In this document: positions 8,295 through 17,641 of the stretch, one piece after another
Layout: each line of letters opens with the position of its first letter
Position numbering within the stretch: the stretch's first letter is position 1
Assembly: GCF_014692675.1 (NCBI RefSeq)
Contig: NZ_JABFCZ010000018.1
Coordinates: 62,001-126,000, forward strand
Length of the DNA stretch: 64,000 nt
DNA from: Roseibium aggregatum
GTDB taxonomy: Bacteria; Pseudomonadota; Alphaproteobacteria; Rhizobiales; Stappiaceae
Direction: 5' to 3'
Notes under the pieces: generated by a model
Seen by the model: the letters and a program-made list of their open reading frames with translations, nothing else
Database searches by the model: none
What the model was told of the DNA's origin: nothing
Program-made: the position numbers and the translations under genes

Positions 8295-9191
8295 TCAGTA
8301 GCCGTTGAAGTGGACCTTGCCGAGGTCGGAGATATCGTAGCCGCCAAGCTGTTCCGCCTTGTTCGCGAATGCCTCGCTCCGCGCAAAGGCAAGCAGTTTC
8401 TGGAAGGCCGGCTCGAAATACTCCCGTCTCAGGACGACGAGGTCGAACCGCTCGGTGCAGACCGGAACGAAATCCAGCCGGCTCTGGCGCGCGGCACTTT
8501 CAAGGCCGAACGCGACATCCGCATCGCCGCCGAAGACCGCCTGGGCCGCTTCCCGTTCGTCGCGGACCGTCGGCCCATCGACGATGGCGGCCTCCAGATT
8601 GTTACCGGCGGCCGCGACCAGCTTCTGCAAGAGGACATGGGTCCCCGCCGCCTGCTGGCGCCGGGCGAGGCGCTTGCCCGCAAGATCGGCAACCGTCTTG
8701 ATCCGCGCCGGATTTCCCGACGGAACGATGAAACCCCTGTGGCGCTTGGCCCATTCGATCAGGACGACGGACTTGAAGGCGAACTGGCTTGAGACCGCCT
8801 CGATATTCCAGTCTTCGTCTTCCATGTCCGGAACATGGACGCCGGCCGCCACGCCTTCCTTGCGGGCGAGGCGCTCGATACCGTCCAGCGAACCGTCGAA
8901 CAGGCTTGCAAGCCCGCAACCGGATTCGCGCAGGGCCCATTCGAGCAGCAGATCATGGCTGCCGAGAACGACAGCGGGGCGCTCGTGTCCCTCGTCCGCC
9001 GCATCGCCGGCCCGGTCGATCCAGGCAAGCACCGCGTCGCGCGGAAAGAGCAGCTTGCCCGTGGCCCGGCTGTGCGGCACCTCGCCGGCCGCCGCCAGGT
9101 CGTAAACCTTCCGTTCCTTGACCCGGATCAGGTCGGCCAGTTCACGGGTTGTCAGATAGGGCGGCAGGTCCTGCATCATTTTTTCGCTCAC
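8295..9191 (-). CDS. Helix-turn-helix plus periplasmic-binding-like domain regulator
   Basis: 298 residues. The N-terminus has an excisionase/MerR-like winged helix (YLTTRELADLIRVKERKVYDLAAAGEVPHSRATGKLLF, about residues 12-49). It is followed by a PBP-like ligand domain (SHDLLLEWALRESGCGL to DLGKVHFNGY) like those that sense molybdate or similar ligands. There is no signal peptide, so it should be a cytoplasmic one-component regulator. No molybdate transport or cofactor gene is next to it, so the ligand is open. Confidence 0.7.
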   Translation of the reverse strand: MSEKMMQDLPPYLTTRELADLIRVKERKVYDLAAAGEVPHSRATGKLLFPRDAVLAWIDRAGDAADEGHERPAVVLGSHDLLLEWALRESGCGLASLFDGSLDGIERLARKEGVAAGVHVPDMEDEDWNIEAVSSQFAFKSVVLIEWAKRHRGFIVPSGNPARIKTVADLAGKRLARRQQAAGTHVLLQKLVAAAGNNLEAAIVDGPTVRDEREAAQAVFGGDADVAFGLESAARQSRLDFVPVCTERFDLVVLRREYFEPAFQKLLAFARSEAFANKAEQLGGYDISDLGKVHFNGY

Positions 9192-9258
9192 AGTGTTTTT
9201 TTAATCGGTAGCGAGAAGCCACGCAGAAAACAACCCATTGGCGACAGGCCGCTGCGGA

Positions 9259-10920
9259 TCAGCCGACCTGTGCTGCCCGCTTTGCCAGTTCCTCTTCCAC
9301 GAGTTCCTTCTTCGACAATTTGCCGACCATCGTTTTCGGCAGTTCGGTGCGGAATTCGTACTCCCGCGGAAGCTCGATCGCGGAGAGCTGATCCTTGAGG
9401 AAGGCCGCCAGCTCTTCTTCGGTCAGCTGATAGCCTTCCTTGAGCTTGACGAACGCCTTCGGCGACTGGCCCCGATAGGGATCGGGAATACCGATCACAA
9501 TCACTTCCGCCACCGCTTCGTGCAGATAGATAGCCTCTTCCACGACCCGAGGGTAGACATTATAGCCGGAACACAGGATCAGGTCCTTGATCCGGTCGAC
9601 CAGATAGATGAACCCGTCCGGATCGATATAGCCGACATCGCCGGTATGGAGAAAACCGTCCGCCTCGATGGTCTCCTCGGTGGCATCCGGCCGCTTCCAG
9701 TAGCCTTTCATGACCTGCGGCCCCTGAAGGCAAAGTTCGCCCTTTTCACCGTCGGGCAGAACCGTGTTGCGGTCCTCGATGCTGCAGAAACGCGCCTTCG
9801 TTCCCGGCACCAGCGTGCCGATGGATCCGGTCTTGCCCGTCCCGTCGAGCGGATTGACCGCCGCGACCGGCGAGGTTTCGGTGAGCCCGTAGCCTTCGAC
9901 CAGGACGCATCGGGTCAGCGCCTCGAACTTCTGCTTGACCTCGACCGGCAACGGCGCCCCGCCGGAAATGCATACCCGGATACTGCTGAGGTCGTATTTC
10001 TGGGTCAGCGGCGAGTTGTTGATCGCGGTGTAGATCGTCGGCACACCCGGGAACAGGGTCACCTTCTTGCGGGTGATCACGTTCAACAGCGACTTCAGCT
10101 CGAACCTCGGCTGCAGCACCATTTCCGCCCCCAGGATGACGGACAGGTTCTGCGCGGCGGTCATGGCGAAGACATGGAAAAAGGGCAGGACGCAAAGCAG
10201 CTTTTCCTCGCCCTTCTTCGCCATCTGAAAGACGCAGTTCATCTGCTCGATATTGGCGGAAAGGTTGCGGTGGGTGAGCATCGCGCCCTTGGGGACCCCG
10301 GTGGTGCCGCCGGTATACTGCAGAACTGCGGTCGCCGTTTCCGGGTCGATCTCGACCGACTCTGGCCGGCCCACCCCCTTCGTCAGGTCCTCAAACCGGA
10401 TATGTGTCGTGCCGTCCGGGATCCGCGCCACTTCCTTGCGCTTCAGCAGTTTGAAGGCGATGCTCTTGACCGTCGGCAGGCAGGACGACATGGAACAGAC
10501 AATGATCTTGTCGAGCGCACCTTCCGCGCGCACGGCCTCGACCGTATCGAAGATCATCTTCAGGTCGAGCGTGACCATGATCCTCACATCCGCGTCCCGG
10601 GCCTGGAATTCAATCTCCCGCTTGACGTAGAGCGGATTGAAATTGACCACCGTGCCGCCGATTTTCAGAATCGCGAAATAGAAGATGGTGTAGTAGGGCG
10701 TGTTGGGAAGACACAGGCCGACGTGAACGCCAGGCTTCACCCCGATTGCCTGCAGACCGGCCGCGGTCTTGTCGACCAGCGCGCCCAGTTGCGCATAGCT
10801 CCACATACGGCCCAGGAAATCGATTGCCGGCCGGTCTCCGAATTGCCGAACCGTGTCCTCCAGATAGCCATGCACCGGACGAGGCGTAAACGCGCTCCTC
10901 CACTCCTCCACAGTCGTCAT
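9259..10920 (-). CDS. fadD: Long-chain fatty acid-CoA ligase
   Basis: 553 residues of the ANL adenylation family. LQYTGGTTGVPKGAMLTHRN (about 200) is the AMP-binding P-loop; GYGLTETSP and DGFLHTGDVGYIDPDG are the A4/A7 motifs; DRIKDLILCSGYNVYP is the hinge; the final PKTMVGKLSKKEL supplies the catalytic lysine. It activates fatty acids as acyl-CoA with ATP. The ATG at 10918-10920 was chosen for its GGAGCAGG Shine-Dalgarno; the open frame extends further upstream without family similarity. Confidence 0.88.
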   Translation of the reverse strand: MTTVEEWRSAFTPRPVHGYLEDTVRQFGDRPAIDFLGRMWSYAQLGALVDKTAAGLQAIGVKPGVHVGLCLPNTPYYTIFYFAILKIGGTVVNFNPLYVKREIEFQARDADVRIMVTLDLKMIFDTVEAVRAEGALDKIIVCSMSSCLPTVKSIAFKLLKRKEVARIPDGTTHIRFEDLTKGVGRPESVEIDPETATAVLQYTGGTTGVPKGAMLTHRNLSANIEQMNCVFQMAKKGEEKLLCVLPFFHVFAMTAAQNLSVILGAEMVLQPRFELKSLLNVITRKKVTLFPGVPTIYTAINNSPLTQKYDLSSIRVCISGGAPLPVEVKQKFEALTRCVLVEGYGLTETSPVAAVNPLDGTGKTGSIGTLVPGTKARFCSIEDRNTVLPDGEKGELCLQGPQVMKGYWKRPDATEETIEADGFLHTGDVGYIDPDGFIYLVDRIKDLILCSGYNVYPRVVEEAIYLHEAVAEVIVIGIPDPYRGQSPKAFVKLKEGYQLTEEELAAFLKDQLSAIELPREYEFRTELPKTMVGKLSKKELVEEELAKRAAQVG

Positions 10921-11128
10921 TACCTGCTCCAGATCATTCTTATTCTTACACCCGCGGGCCTGCGAAAGACATATGCGAACGACATCCGGACGGCCTCCTC
11001 CAGCCGTTTCCTCCGTGCCGTTCCTCCCTGTTACCAGCCAAGCGAACGCCGACTTGCAAGCCGTGTGTCTGAAATGGACACAACCTTCCGTGAACGTCAA
11101 CTCGTGACCGAAGGTCAGCAGCGCGAAT

Positions 11129-12853
11129 TCATGCCGGCTCAATAAGTTCGAACCGATCCACGTCGAACATCCCGAAATCGGTGATCTTGAGATGGGGAAT
11201 GACAGGAAGCGGCAGGAAGGCGACCTGGAGGAACGGCTCCGGCAGGGTGCAGCCGAGATCCTTCGCCGCCTGGCGCAGGTCCTCCAGGGCATGGCGGACC
11301 GTCTCGAACGGCTCCAGGCTCATCAGTCCGGCAAGCGGCAGGGCCAGTTCGGCCCGGATACCGTCATCGTCGGCAACGACGAAACCGCCGTGGAGGGCGA
11401 TGACCCGGTTGACCGCATGGGCCATCGCCACCTCGCTGGCGCCGACGACGCAGATATTGTGGCTGTCATGGCCGACGGATGACGCGATCGCGCCTGCCTT
11501 CATGCCGAACCCCTTGACGAAGCCCTTGCCGATATTGCCGGTCCCCTTGTGCCGCTCGACGACGGCGACTTTCAGCACATCCGCATCGAGATCGATCTGC
11601 GCCTGCCCGTTTTCGACCGGTAGCGCGTGCTTGAGATGTTCGGTGATGATCCGTCCCGGCACCACACCGATGACGTCGCCCTCACGGTTCGCGGCCCGGA
11701 TCTCGAAAGACGTTGCCTGCACCTTATCCGCCTTGACGCTCGTCAACCCAACCGGGGCAACGATCTTCCGCCGGTCGTAGAGCTCGTCCGTCACCGGCCG
11801 TCCGCCGCTGACGACCGACGCCACCTGGCAATCCTCGAAATCGTCGAGCAGCACCAGATCCGCCCGCCTGCCCGGCGCAATCAGGCCGCGGTCCTTCAGC
11901 CCGAACGCATTGGCCGCCGACCAGCTCGCCGCCCGGTACGCATCGAGCGGCCGGATACCCTTGGCGATCAGCCGCCGGATCATGCTGTCGAGATGGCCTT
12001 CCTCGGCAATGTCGAGCGGATTGCGGTCATCGGTGCAAAGCGCGACGAACGCGGACACATCCGGCTGCAGGATCGGGTAAAGCGCTTCCAGGTCCTTGGA
12101 GACGGAACCTTCGCGGATCAGGATATTCATGCCCTTGGAAAGCTTTTCCAGCGCCTCTTCGGCGGTCGTCGCCTCATGGTCGGTGCGGATACCGGCCGCC
12201 AGATAGCCGTTGAGTGCGAGCCCGGACAGCAGCGGCGCATGGCCGTCGATATGCCCGTCCTGGAAGGCGGCGAGCTTGGCCAGCACCTTCGGATCGCGCG
12301 CCAGAACGCCGGGGAAATTCATGAATTCCGCAAGGCCGGTCACCTTGGGATGGTCCTTGAACGGCAGCAGGTCCTCGATTTCCAGGCAGGCCCCGGAGGT
12401 CTCGAAGGCGGTCGCGGGAACGCAGGAGGACAGGTTGACCCTGAGGTCCATCACCGTTTCCAGGGAGCTGTCCAGAAAATAGCGGATGCCTGCACTGCCA
12501 AGCACATTGGCGATCTCGTGCGGATCGCAGATCGCCGTCGTCACTCCGTGGGGCAGCACGCACCGGTCGAATTCGAACGGCGTGACCAGTGAGGATTCCA
12601 CATGCAGATGGGTGTCGATGAACCCCGGCACCACGACCCGCCCGTCCGCATCGACCGTTCTGGCCGCCTCGTAGTTTCCGTAGGTCCCGACGATCCGGTC
12701 GCCGACGACGGCGATATCGCTTTCGGTGAGCGAGCCGTCCAGAACACTGAAGATCCGGGCATTTTTGATGACGAGATCGGCAGGCTCTTCGCCGGATCCC
12801 GCGGCGATCGCCCGTGCCAGAAAGTCGATTGGGTGATCCGTGCCGGCAGCCAT
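11129..12853 (-). CDS. ade: Adenine deaminase
   Basis: 574 residues of the amidohydrolase-type adenine deaminase, which converts adenine to hypoxanthine for purine salvage. Metal-site landmarks are [34 protein letters not shown] and [14 protein letters not shown]. The C-terminal half ([25 protein letters not shown]) is the conserved second part. The ATG at 12853 follows GGAG with a good spacing; an upstream in-frame start at 13015 has no family similarity. It is divergent from frcR. Confidence 0.88.
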   Translation of the reverse strand: MAAGTDHPIDFLARAIAAGSGEEPADLVIKNARIFSVLDGSLTESDIAVVGDRIVGTYGNYEAARTVDADGRVVVPGFIDTHLHVESSLVTPFEFDRCVLPHGVTTAICDPHEIANVLGSAGIRYFLDSSLETVMDLRVNLSSCVPATAFETSGACLEIEDLLPFKDHPKVTGLAEFMNFPGVLARDPKVLAKLAAFQDGHIDGHAPLLSGLALNGYLAAGIRTDHEATTAEEALEKLSKGMNILIREGSVSKDLEALYPILQPDVSAFVALCTDDRNPLDIAEEGHLDSMIRRLIAKGIRPLDAYRAASWSAANAFGLKDRGLIAPGRRADLVLLDDFEDCQVASVVSGGRPVTDELYDRRKIVAPVGLTSVKADKVQATSFEIRAANREGDVIGVVPGRIITEHLKHALPVENGQAQIDLDADVLKVAVVERHKGTGNIGKGFVKGFGMKAGAIASSVGHDSHNICVVGASEVAMAHAVNRVIALHGGFVVADDDGIRAELALPLAGLMSLEPFETVRHALEDLRQAAKDLGCTLPEPFLQVAFLPLPVIPHLKITDFGMFDVDRFELIEPA

Positions 12854-13122
12854 GGGGGTCTCCAAAGAATCGGGAAGCCGCAGCTTCGTTTCACGCCAGT
12901 CTATCGGAGGACCCGCCGCGCCGACAACGCCGCTGCGCCCTTCGGACCGCTTTGAAGAAAAAGCCCTCAGCCGGTCCAAAACGTCGCCTTCGAGGCGATT
13001 CATCTGTCCGGACACTGGATTTCAGACGGCTTCGCCATAAAATCTTACGCAGCGAAAACAATATTTTACAATACCTTACCGCATTGCATTAAAAAGAAAA
13101 TGCGACGGCATCACTTTTAAAA

Positions 13123-13151
13123 TTGACAGAAAACAGCCGATTACAAATAAT
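13123..13151 (+). promoter_or_regulatory. Sigma70-type promoter of frcR
   Basis: TTGACA at 13123-13128, a 17-bp spacer, and AATAAT at 13146-13151. This is one of the closest matches to the consensus in the window and lies about 70 bp before the frcR start. Confidence 0.55.
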
Positions 13152-13169
13152 TAAATCAAGAATAATTAA
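13146..13169. promoter_or_regulatory. Direct repeats AATAATTAA over the frcR -10 region
   Basis: AATAATTAA occurs at 13146-13154 and again at 13161-13169, with a period of 15 bp. The first copy covers the -10 hexamer and the second covers the likely transcription start. This is a plausible autoregulatory site for the ROK regulator FrcR. Confidence 0.4.
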
Positions 13170-13222
13170 TAGCTCCGAACTGAAATTGGCCGCCGGCAGG
13201 CGGCGTCCGGGAGGAAAAGGCC

Positions 13223-14497
13223 TTGAACAAGCGCGATCAGAGCGGGCGCGGATCGAACTCCGCCCAACTGCGCCAGTACAACGAGCGCATCGTCCTGCTG
13301 ATGCTTCGCCGCGCCGGCAGCGCGTCCAAGGCCGACCTCGCCCGTGCGACGAAACTGACCAATGCGGCGGTCGGCGGCATCATCCAGACCCTGATCGAGG
13401 ACGGGCTGATCATTGAAAGCGGCAAGCGTCATGACGGCGGCCGCGGACAGCCGGCGACCCTCCTGAAACTCGCGCCGCGCGGCGCCTTCGGCTTCGGCGT
13501 GCGGATCGACCGCACCAACCTGGAAGTCGTCCTGCTCGATTTCGAGGGCAAGGTCATCGGCCGCCGCGCCCACGACATGATCCTGCCGCCGCCCGCCAAG
13601 ACCCTGGAAATCATCCGCAGCGACCTCGACAACCTGAAATCCCTGCTGAGCGACGAGGAACAGGACCGCATCGCCGGGATCGGCGTCGCCCAGCCGTTCA
13701 ACCTGGGTGCCTGGCTCCTCGAACTCGGCCTGCCGCCGGCAAGCTTTCGCGAGTGGGACGATTTCGACATCACCGAGGCATTGCAGGACGCCACCGACCT
13801 GCCAGTGTTCCACGAGAACGACGGCACGGCTGCGGCCGTGGCGGAACTCTTTTACGGCCATGGCCGCGAACACGACAACTTCCTCTACCTCTTTCTCGGC
13901 CCGGCGATCGGCGGAGGCCTGATCCTGTCCGGCGACGTCGTGCGCGGTGTCACCGGCAATGCGGGCGATGTGGCCATGATGCCGGTTCCGCCGAGCAGGT
14001 TGTCGACGGCGCCGGAGCCGAAGAAGCAATGGGACCTGCTTCTGACCCGCGCCTCCCTGGTGTCGCTTGCCCGTCACCTGTCGCCGGAGAATTTTGCGTC
14101 GCTCAGCCGCCTGGACCTGCAGGACGCCGCCGAGCGGGGCGATCCGGCGGTCACCGAATGGATGGCTGACTGCATCGACGCGCTCACGCCGTCGCTCGGC
14201 GCCGCCTATGCCCTCCTCGACATGCCGCTCGTCATCATCGACAGCGATCTCGACGGTGTCTTCGCCGAGCAGCTGACGAAAGGGCTGGCCGCGGCACTGG
14301 CGGAAGCCGCGCCGGAAGCCCGCAACACACCCGATCTGCTGTTCGGCAGCTTCCATCAGGATGCAGGCGCGATCGGCGCCGCCAGCCTGCCGATGTTTTT
14401 CAACTTTTCGCCGCGCGCGGCGATCCTGACCGGGAACCGGCCCGGAGGCTCCGCCGGCGCTGCCGTCCGGAATGAAGAGGCCGGCGCACCGGCCTGA
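13223..14497 (+). CDS. frcR: ROK-family transcriptional regulator of the fructose operon (FrcR-like)
   Basis: 424 residues. The N-terminal winged helix SKADLARATKLTNAAVGGIIQTLIEDGLI (about 35-63) is followed by a ROK sugar-kinase-like fold. The zinc motif CxCGxxGC of classic NagC-type ROK proteins is not visible; GNAGDVAMMPVP stands in that region. The start is TTG at 13223, behind a strong GGGAGGAAAAGG. It precedes frcBCA-frcK in the order known from Sinorhizobium meliloti, so it probably senses fructose or a phosphate of it (inference). Confidence 0.8.
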   Translation: MNKRDQSGRGSNSAQLRQYNERIVLLMLRRAGSASKADLARATKLTNAAVGGIIQTLIEDGLIIESGKRHDGGRGQPATLLKLAPRGAFGFGVRIDRTNLEVVLLDFEGKVIGRRAHDMILPPPAKTLEIIRSDLDNLKSLLSDEEQDRIAGIGVAQPFNLGAWLLELGLPPASFREWDDFDITEALQDATDLPVFHENDGTAAAVAELFYGHGREHDNFLYLFLGPAIGGGLILSGDVVRGVTGNAGDVAMMPVPPSRLSTAPEPKKQWDLLLTRASLVSLARHLSPENFASLSRLDLQDAAERGDPAVTEWMADCIDALTPSLGAAYALLDMPLVIIDSDLDGVFAEQLTKGLAAALAEAAPEARNTPDLLFGSFHQDAGAIGAASLPMFFNFSPRAAILTGNRPGGSAGAAVRNEEAGAPA

Positions 14498-14528
14498 GGG
14501 ACACGGCCGAAAGATGCGGCCATAAGAT

Positions 14529-14563
14529 ACGGTTCGGGTCAGGACTGGCCAAATCCGAACCGT
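14529..14563. promoter_or_regulatory. Inverted repeat ACGGTTCGG / CCGAACCGT between frcR and frcB
   Basis: Perfect 9-bp arms at 14529-14537 and 14555-14563 flank a 17-bp centre that contains most of the gene-end motif GGGTCAGGAC (14536-14545). It is 32 bp before the frcB ATG and has no T-tract. It could be an operator of FrcR or an mRNA hairpin separating the regulator from the transporter. Confidence 0.45.
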
Positions 14564-14594
14564 CCATTCAAGACACGGCCAGGGAGGAAACGAA

Positions 14595-15611
14595 ATGATC
14601 CGTAAGCTACTCGCAACAGGCTCCGTCCTCGCGGTCATGGCGGCTGCACCCGCTGCGGCAGCAGACATCTCCGCCTGCCTGATCACCAAGACCGACACCA
14701 ATCCCTTCTTCGTCAAGATGAAGGAAGGCGCCTCGGCCAAGGCCAAGGAACTCGGGATCGACCTGAAGACCTATGCCGGCAGGATCGACGGCGACCATGA
14801 AACCCAGGTCTCGGCCATCGAAACCTGCATCGCCGACGGTGCGAAGGGCATCCTGCTGACCGCATCCGACACCTCCTCGATTGTCTCCTCGGTTCAGCAG
14901 GCACGCGACGCCGGCCTTCTGGTGATCGCCCTCGATACGCCGCTCGATCCCATCGACGCTGCGGACGCCACCTTCGCCACCGACAACTTCAAGGCCGGTG
15001 AACTGATCGGCAAATGGGCCGCCGCCACGCTCGGCGCCGACGCCGCCGATGCCAAGATCGGCATGCTCGACCTGGCCGTCAGCCAGCCGACCGTGGGCGT
15101 GCTGCGCGACCAGGGTTTCCTGCAGGGATTCGGCATCGACCTCGGCGACCCGAACAAGTGGGGTGACGAAACCGATCCGCGCATCGTCGGCAACGACGTG
15201 ACCGCCGGCAACGAGGAAGGCGGCCGCAAGGCCATGGAAAACCTGCTCGCCAAGGACCCGATGATCAACGTGGTCTACACCATCAACGAACCGGCCGCCG
15301 CCGGCGCCTATGAGGCGCTCAAGGCCATCGGCCGCGAAAACGACGTTCTGATCGTCTCCGTCGACGGCGGCTGCCCCGGCGTCGCCAACGTCAAGGACGG
15401 CGTGATCGGCGCCACCTCCCAGCAGTATCCGCTGCTGATGGCCTCCAAGGGTATCGAGGCGATTGCCGAATACGCCAAGAGCGGCGCCAAGCCGGAGCCG
15501 AGCCCGGGCAAGGACTTCTTCGACACCGGCGTCGCGCTCGTGACCGACAAGCCGGCCGAGGGCGTTCCGTCCATCGACACCGCCGAAGGCACCAAGCTCT
15601 GCTGGGGTTGA
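14595..15611 (+). CDS. frcB: Fructose ABC transporter, periplasmic binding protein
   Basis: 338 residues with signal peptide [19 protein letters not shown], then a type I sugar-binding fold: [58 protein letters not shown], and [26 protein letters not shown]. It closely resembles rhizobial FrcB. A GGGAGG precedes the ATG. It delivers fructose (possibly also ribose or mannose) to FrcC. A strong hairpin follows the gene, as is common where the binding protein is made in excess. Confidence 0.85.
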   Translation: MIRKLLATGSVLAVMAAAPAAAADISACLITKTDTNPFFVKMKEGASAKAKELGIDLKTYAGRIDGDHETQVSAIETCIADGAKGILLTASDTSSIVSSVQQARDAGLLVIALDTPLDPIDAADATFATDNFKAGELIGKWAAATLGADAADAKIGMLDLAVSQPTVGVLRDQGFLQGFGIDLGDPNKWGDETDPRIVGNDVTAGNEEGGRKAMENLLAKDPMINVVYTINEPAAAGAYEALKAIGRENDVLIVSVDGGCPGVANVKDGVIGATSQQYPLLMASKGIEAIAEYAKSGAKPEPSPGKDFFDTGVALVTDKPAEGVPSIDTAEGTKLCWG

Positions 15612-15640
15612 TTGAACCCTCAAGCAGACGGCAAGCTCTC

Positions 15641-15667
15641 CTTGGGGGCGGTTCCGCCGCCCCCAAG
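15641..15667 (+). terminator. Intercistronic stem-loop between frcB and frcC
   Basis: CTTGGGGGCGG (15641-15651) pairs perfectly with CCGCCCCCAAG (15657-15667) around TTCCG. There is no T-run after it. This suits partial termination or protection of the frcB mRNA 3' end rather than a full stop. Confidence 0.65.
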
Positions 15668-15712
15668 CTCAGGAAGCCCGGAAAGGCTCCAAAATCCGTG
15701 GGAGGATAAGGG

Positions 15713-16795
15713 ATGACTTCAAGCAACCAGACAGCCGCCAATCCGGCTTCCTATGAAGCCGCTGCCGCAGCGACCCCCCAGCAGGTGGCCGCCTTCGACG
15801 ACCATCGTCACGGCCTGATGCACAAGGTTCAGCACGCCTTGCACATGACCCCGTCGCTGGTGCCGCTGATCGTGCTGCTTTTGTCCATGCTCGTCTTCGG
15901 CATCCTGCTCGGCTCGAAGTTCTTCTCGCCCTTCGCCCTGACCTTGATCCTGCAGCAGGTGCAGATCGTCGGCATTGTGGCCGCAGCCCAGAGCCTCGTG
16001 ATCCTGACCGCCGGGATCGACCTGTCCGTCGGCGCGATCATGGTCCTGTCCTCGGTGGTCATGGGCCAGTTCGCTTTCCGCTACGGATTGCCCGTCCCGC
16101 TCGCAGTCTTTTCCGGTCTGCTCTGCGGCTCGATCTGCGGCTATATCAACGGCTGGCTCGTCGCCGCGATGAAACTGCCGCCGTTCATCGTCACGCTCGG
16201 CATGTGGCAGATCGTGCTGGCGACCAATTTCCTCTATTCCGCCAACGAGACCATTCGCGCCCAGGAGATTGCCGAACAGGCGCCCCTGCTCCATTTCTTC
16301 GGCAACAAGGTCAACATCGGCGGCGCGATCTTCACCTATGGCGTGATCTTCATGGTGCTTCTGGTCATCGTGCTGGCCTATTGCCTGCGCCATACCGCCT
16401 GGGGCCGCCATGTCTACGCCGTCGGCGATGATCCGGAGGCGGCCGCACTCTCCGGCGTTCAGGTGAAAAAGACCCTGATCTCCGTTTACGTGCTGTCCGG
16501 CCTGATCTGCGCCTTTGCCGGCTGGGCCCTGATCGGGCGCATCGGCTCCGTGTCGCCGACCTCCGGCCAGTTGTCGAATATCGAATCCATTACCGCGGTC
16601 GTGATCGGCGGCATCTCCCTCTTCGGCGGCCGCGGCTCGATCCTCGGAACCCTGTTCGGCGCCCTGATCGTCGGCGTCTTCACCCTTGGCCTGCGTCTGC
16701 TCGGTGCCGACGCGCAATGGACCTATCTGCTCATCGGCGTGCTGATCATCGCAGCCGTTGCCGTGGACCAGTGGATCAGAAAGGTGTCAGTCTGA
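15713..16795 (+). CDS. frcC: Fructose ABC transporter, permease
   Basis: 360 residues. A cytoplasmic N-terminal stretch of about 45 residues precedes 8-10 membrane helices of the BPD_transp_2 (RbsC-like) type. VILTAGIDLSVGAIMVLSSV and ITAVVIGGISLFGGRGSILGT are conserved permease segments. GGGAGG lies shortly before the ATG. Its TGA overlaps the frcA ATG by one base (TGATG), so the two are translationally coupled. Confidence 0.88.
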   Translation: MTSSNQTAANPASYEAAAAATPQQVAAFDDHRHGLMHKVQHALHMTPSLVPLIVLLLSMLVFGILLGSKFFSPFALTLILQQVQIVGIVAAAQSLVILTAGIDLSVGAIMVLSSVVMGQFAFRYGLPVPLAVFSGLLCGSICGYINGWLVAAMKLPPFIVTLGMWQIVLATNFLYSANETIRAQEIAEQAPLLHFFGNKVNIGGAIFTYGVIFMVLLVIVLAYCLRHTAWGRHVYAVGDDPEAAALSGVQVKKTLISVYVLSGLICAFAGWALIGRIGSVSPTSGQLSNIESITAVVIGGISLFGGRGSILGTLFGALIVGVFTLGLRLLGADAQWTYLLIGVLIIAAVAVDQWIRKVSV

Positions 16796-17568
16796 TGGAA
16801 CCCCTTCTCAAAGGCCGCAATCTCGTCAAACGCTATGGCCGCGTAACTGCCCTGGATCATTGCGATTTCGATCTGATGCCGGGAGAGATCCTTGCCGTGA
16901 TCGGCGACAATGGCGCCGGCAAGAGCACCCTGATCAAGGCAATTTCCGGCGCCGTCGTTCCCGATGAGGGCGAAATCCATCTGGACGGCAAGCGCATCCA
17001 TTTCACCTCGCCGATCCAGGCCCGCGAGGCCGGCATCGAAACCGTGTACCAGACGCTTGCCATGTCGCCGGCGCTCTCAATCGCCGACAACATGTTCATG
17101 GGCCGCGAGATCCGCAAACCCGGGTTCCGAGGCAGGTGGCTGCGCCAGCTCGACCGCCGGAAGATGGAAGAGATGGCCCGTGAAAAGCTCTCCGAACTCG
17201 GCCTGATGACCATCCAGAACATCAACCAGGCGGTGGAAACCCTGTCCGGCGGCCAGCGCCAGGGCGTCGCCGTCGCGCGCGCCGCCGCGTTCGGCTCGAA
17301 GGTGGTCATCATGGACGAACCGACCGCAGCGCTCGGCGTCAAGGAAAGCCGCCGCGTGCTCGAACTGATCAAGGACGTGAAAGCACGCGGGCTCCCCATC
17401 ATCCTCATAAGCCATAATATGCCCCACGTCTTTGAGGTGGCCGACCGCATCCATATTCACCGGCTCGGAAAACGGGCGGCTGTCATCAAGCCGCAGGATT
17501 TCTCCATGGCGGATGCGGTCGCCATCATGACCGGAGCCATGGATCCACCCGAAGGGCTTGCGGCCTAA
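16795..17568 (+). CDS. frcA: Fructose ABC transporter, ATPase
   Basis: 257 residues with a single ABC domain, unlike two-domain RbsA-type sugar ATPases but like rhizobial FrcA. Walker A is GDNGAGKST (about 36-44), the signature is LSGGQRQG, and Walker B is VVIMDEPTAALG. ILISHNMPHVF is the switch-histidine region. The ATG at 16795 overlaps the frcC stop. Confidence 0.88.
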   Translation: MEPLLKGRNLVKRYGRVTALDHCDFDLMPGEILAVIGDNGAGKSTLIKAISGAVVPDEGEIHLDGKRIHFTSPIQAREAGIETVYQTLAMSPALSIADNMFMGREIRKPGFRGRWLRQLDRRKMEEMAREKLSELGLMTIQNINQAVETLSGGQRQGVAVARAAAFGSKVVIMDEPTAALGVKESRRVLELIKDVKARGLPIILISHNMPHVFEVADRIHIHRLGKRAAVIKPQDFSMADAVAIMTGAMDPPEGLAA

Positions 17569-17592
17569 CAAGGCTGAAAGCCCCCTCCCGGC

Positions 17593-17622
17593 GGGCCGGC
17601 ATCCTCAAACGAATGCCGGTCC
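17593..17622 (+). other. Stem-loop between frcA and frcK
   Basis: CCGGCAT (17596-17602) pairs with ATGCCGG (17613-17619), extendable by three pairs including one G-T. The loop is about 10 nt. It is located 20 bp before the frcK ATG, with no T-tract, so it is more likely an mRNA processing or stability element. Confidence 0.45.
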
Positions 17623-17641
17623 GCAATTCTGGAAGAACCCG

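Larger units (their letters stand above)
12854..13222. other. Intergenic region between ade and frcR
   Basis: 369 bp. The part next to ade is GC-rich and is read through by the unused 5' extension of the ade frame. From about 13020 to 13190 the sequence turns markedly AT-rich and holds the frcR promoter and its repeats. No separate gene is supported. Confidence 0.6.

Noticed and set aside
9238-11145. Plus-strand open frame of 635 codons opposite fadD
   Set aside because: Antisense of the acyl-CoA ligase gene, with no recognisable motif.
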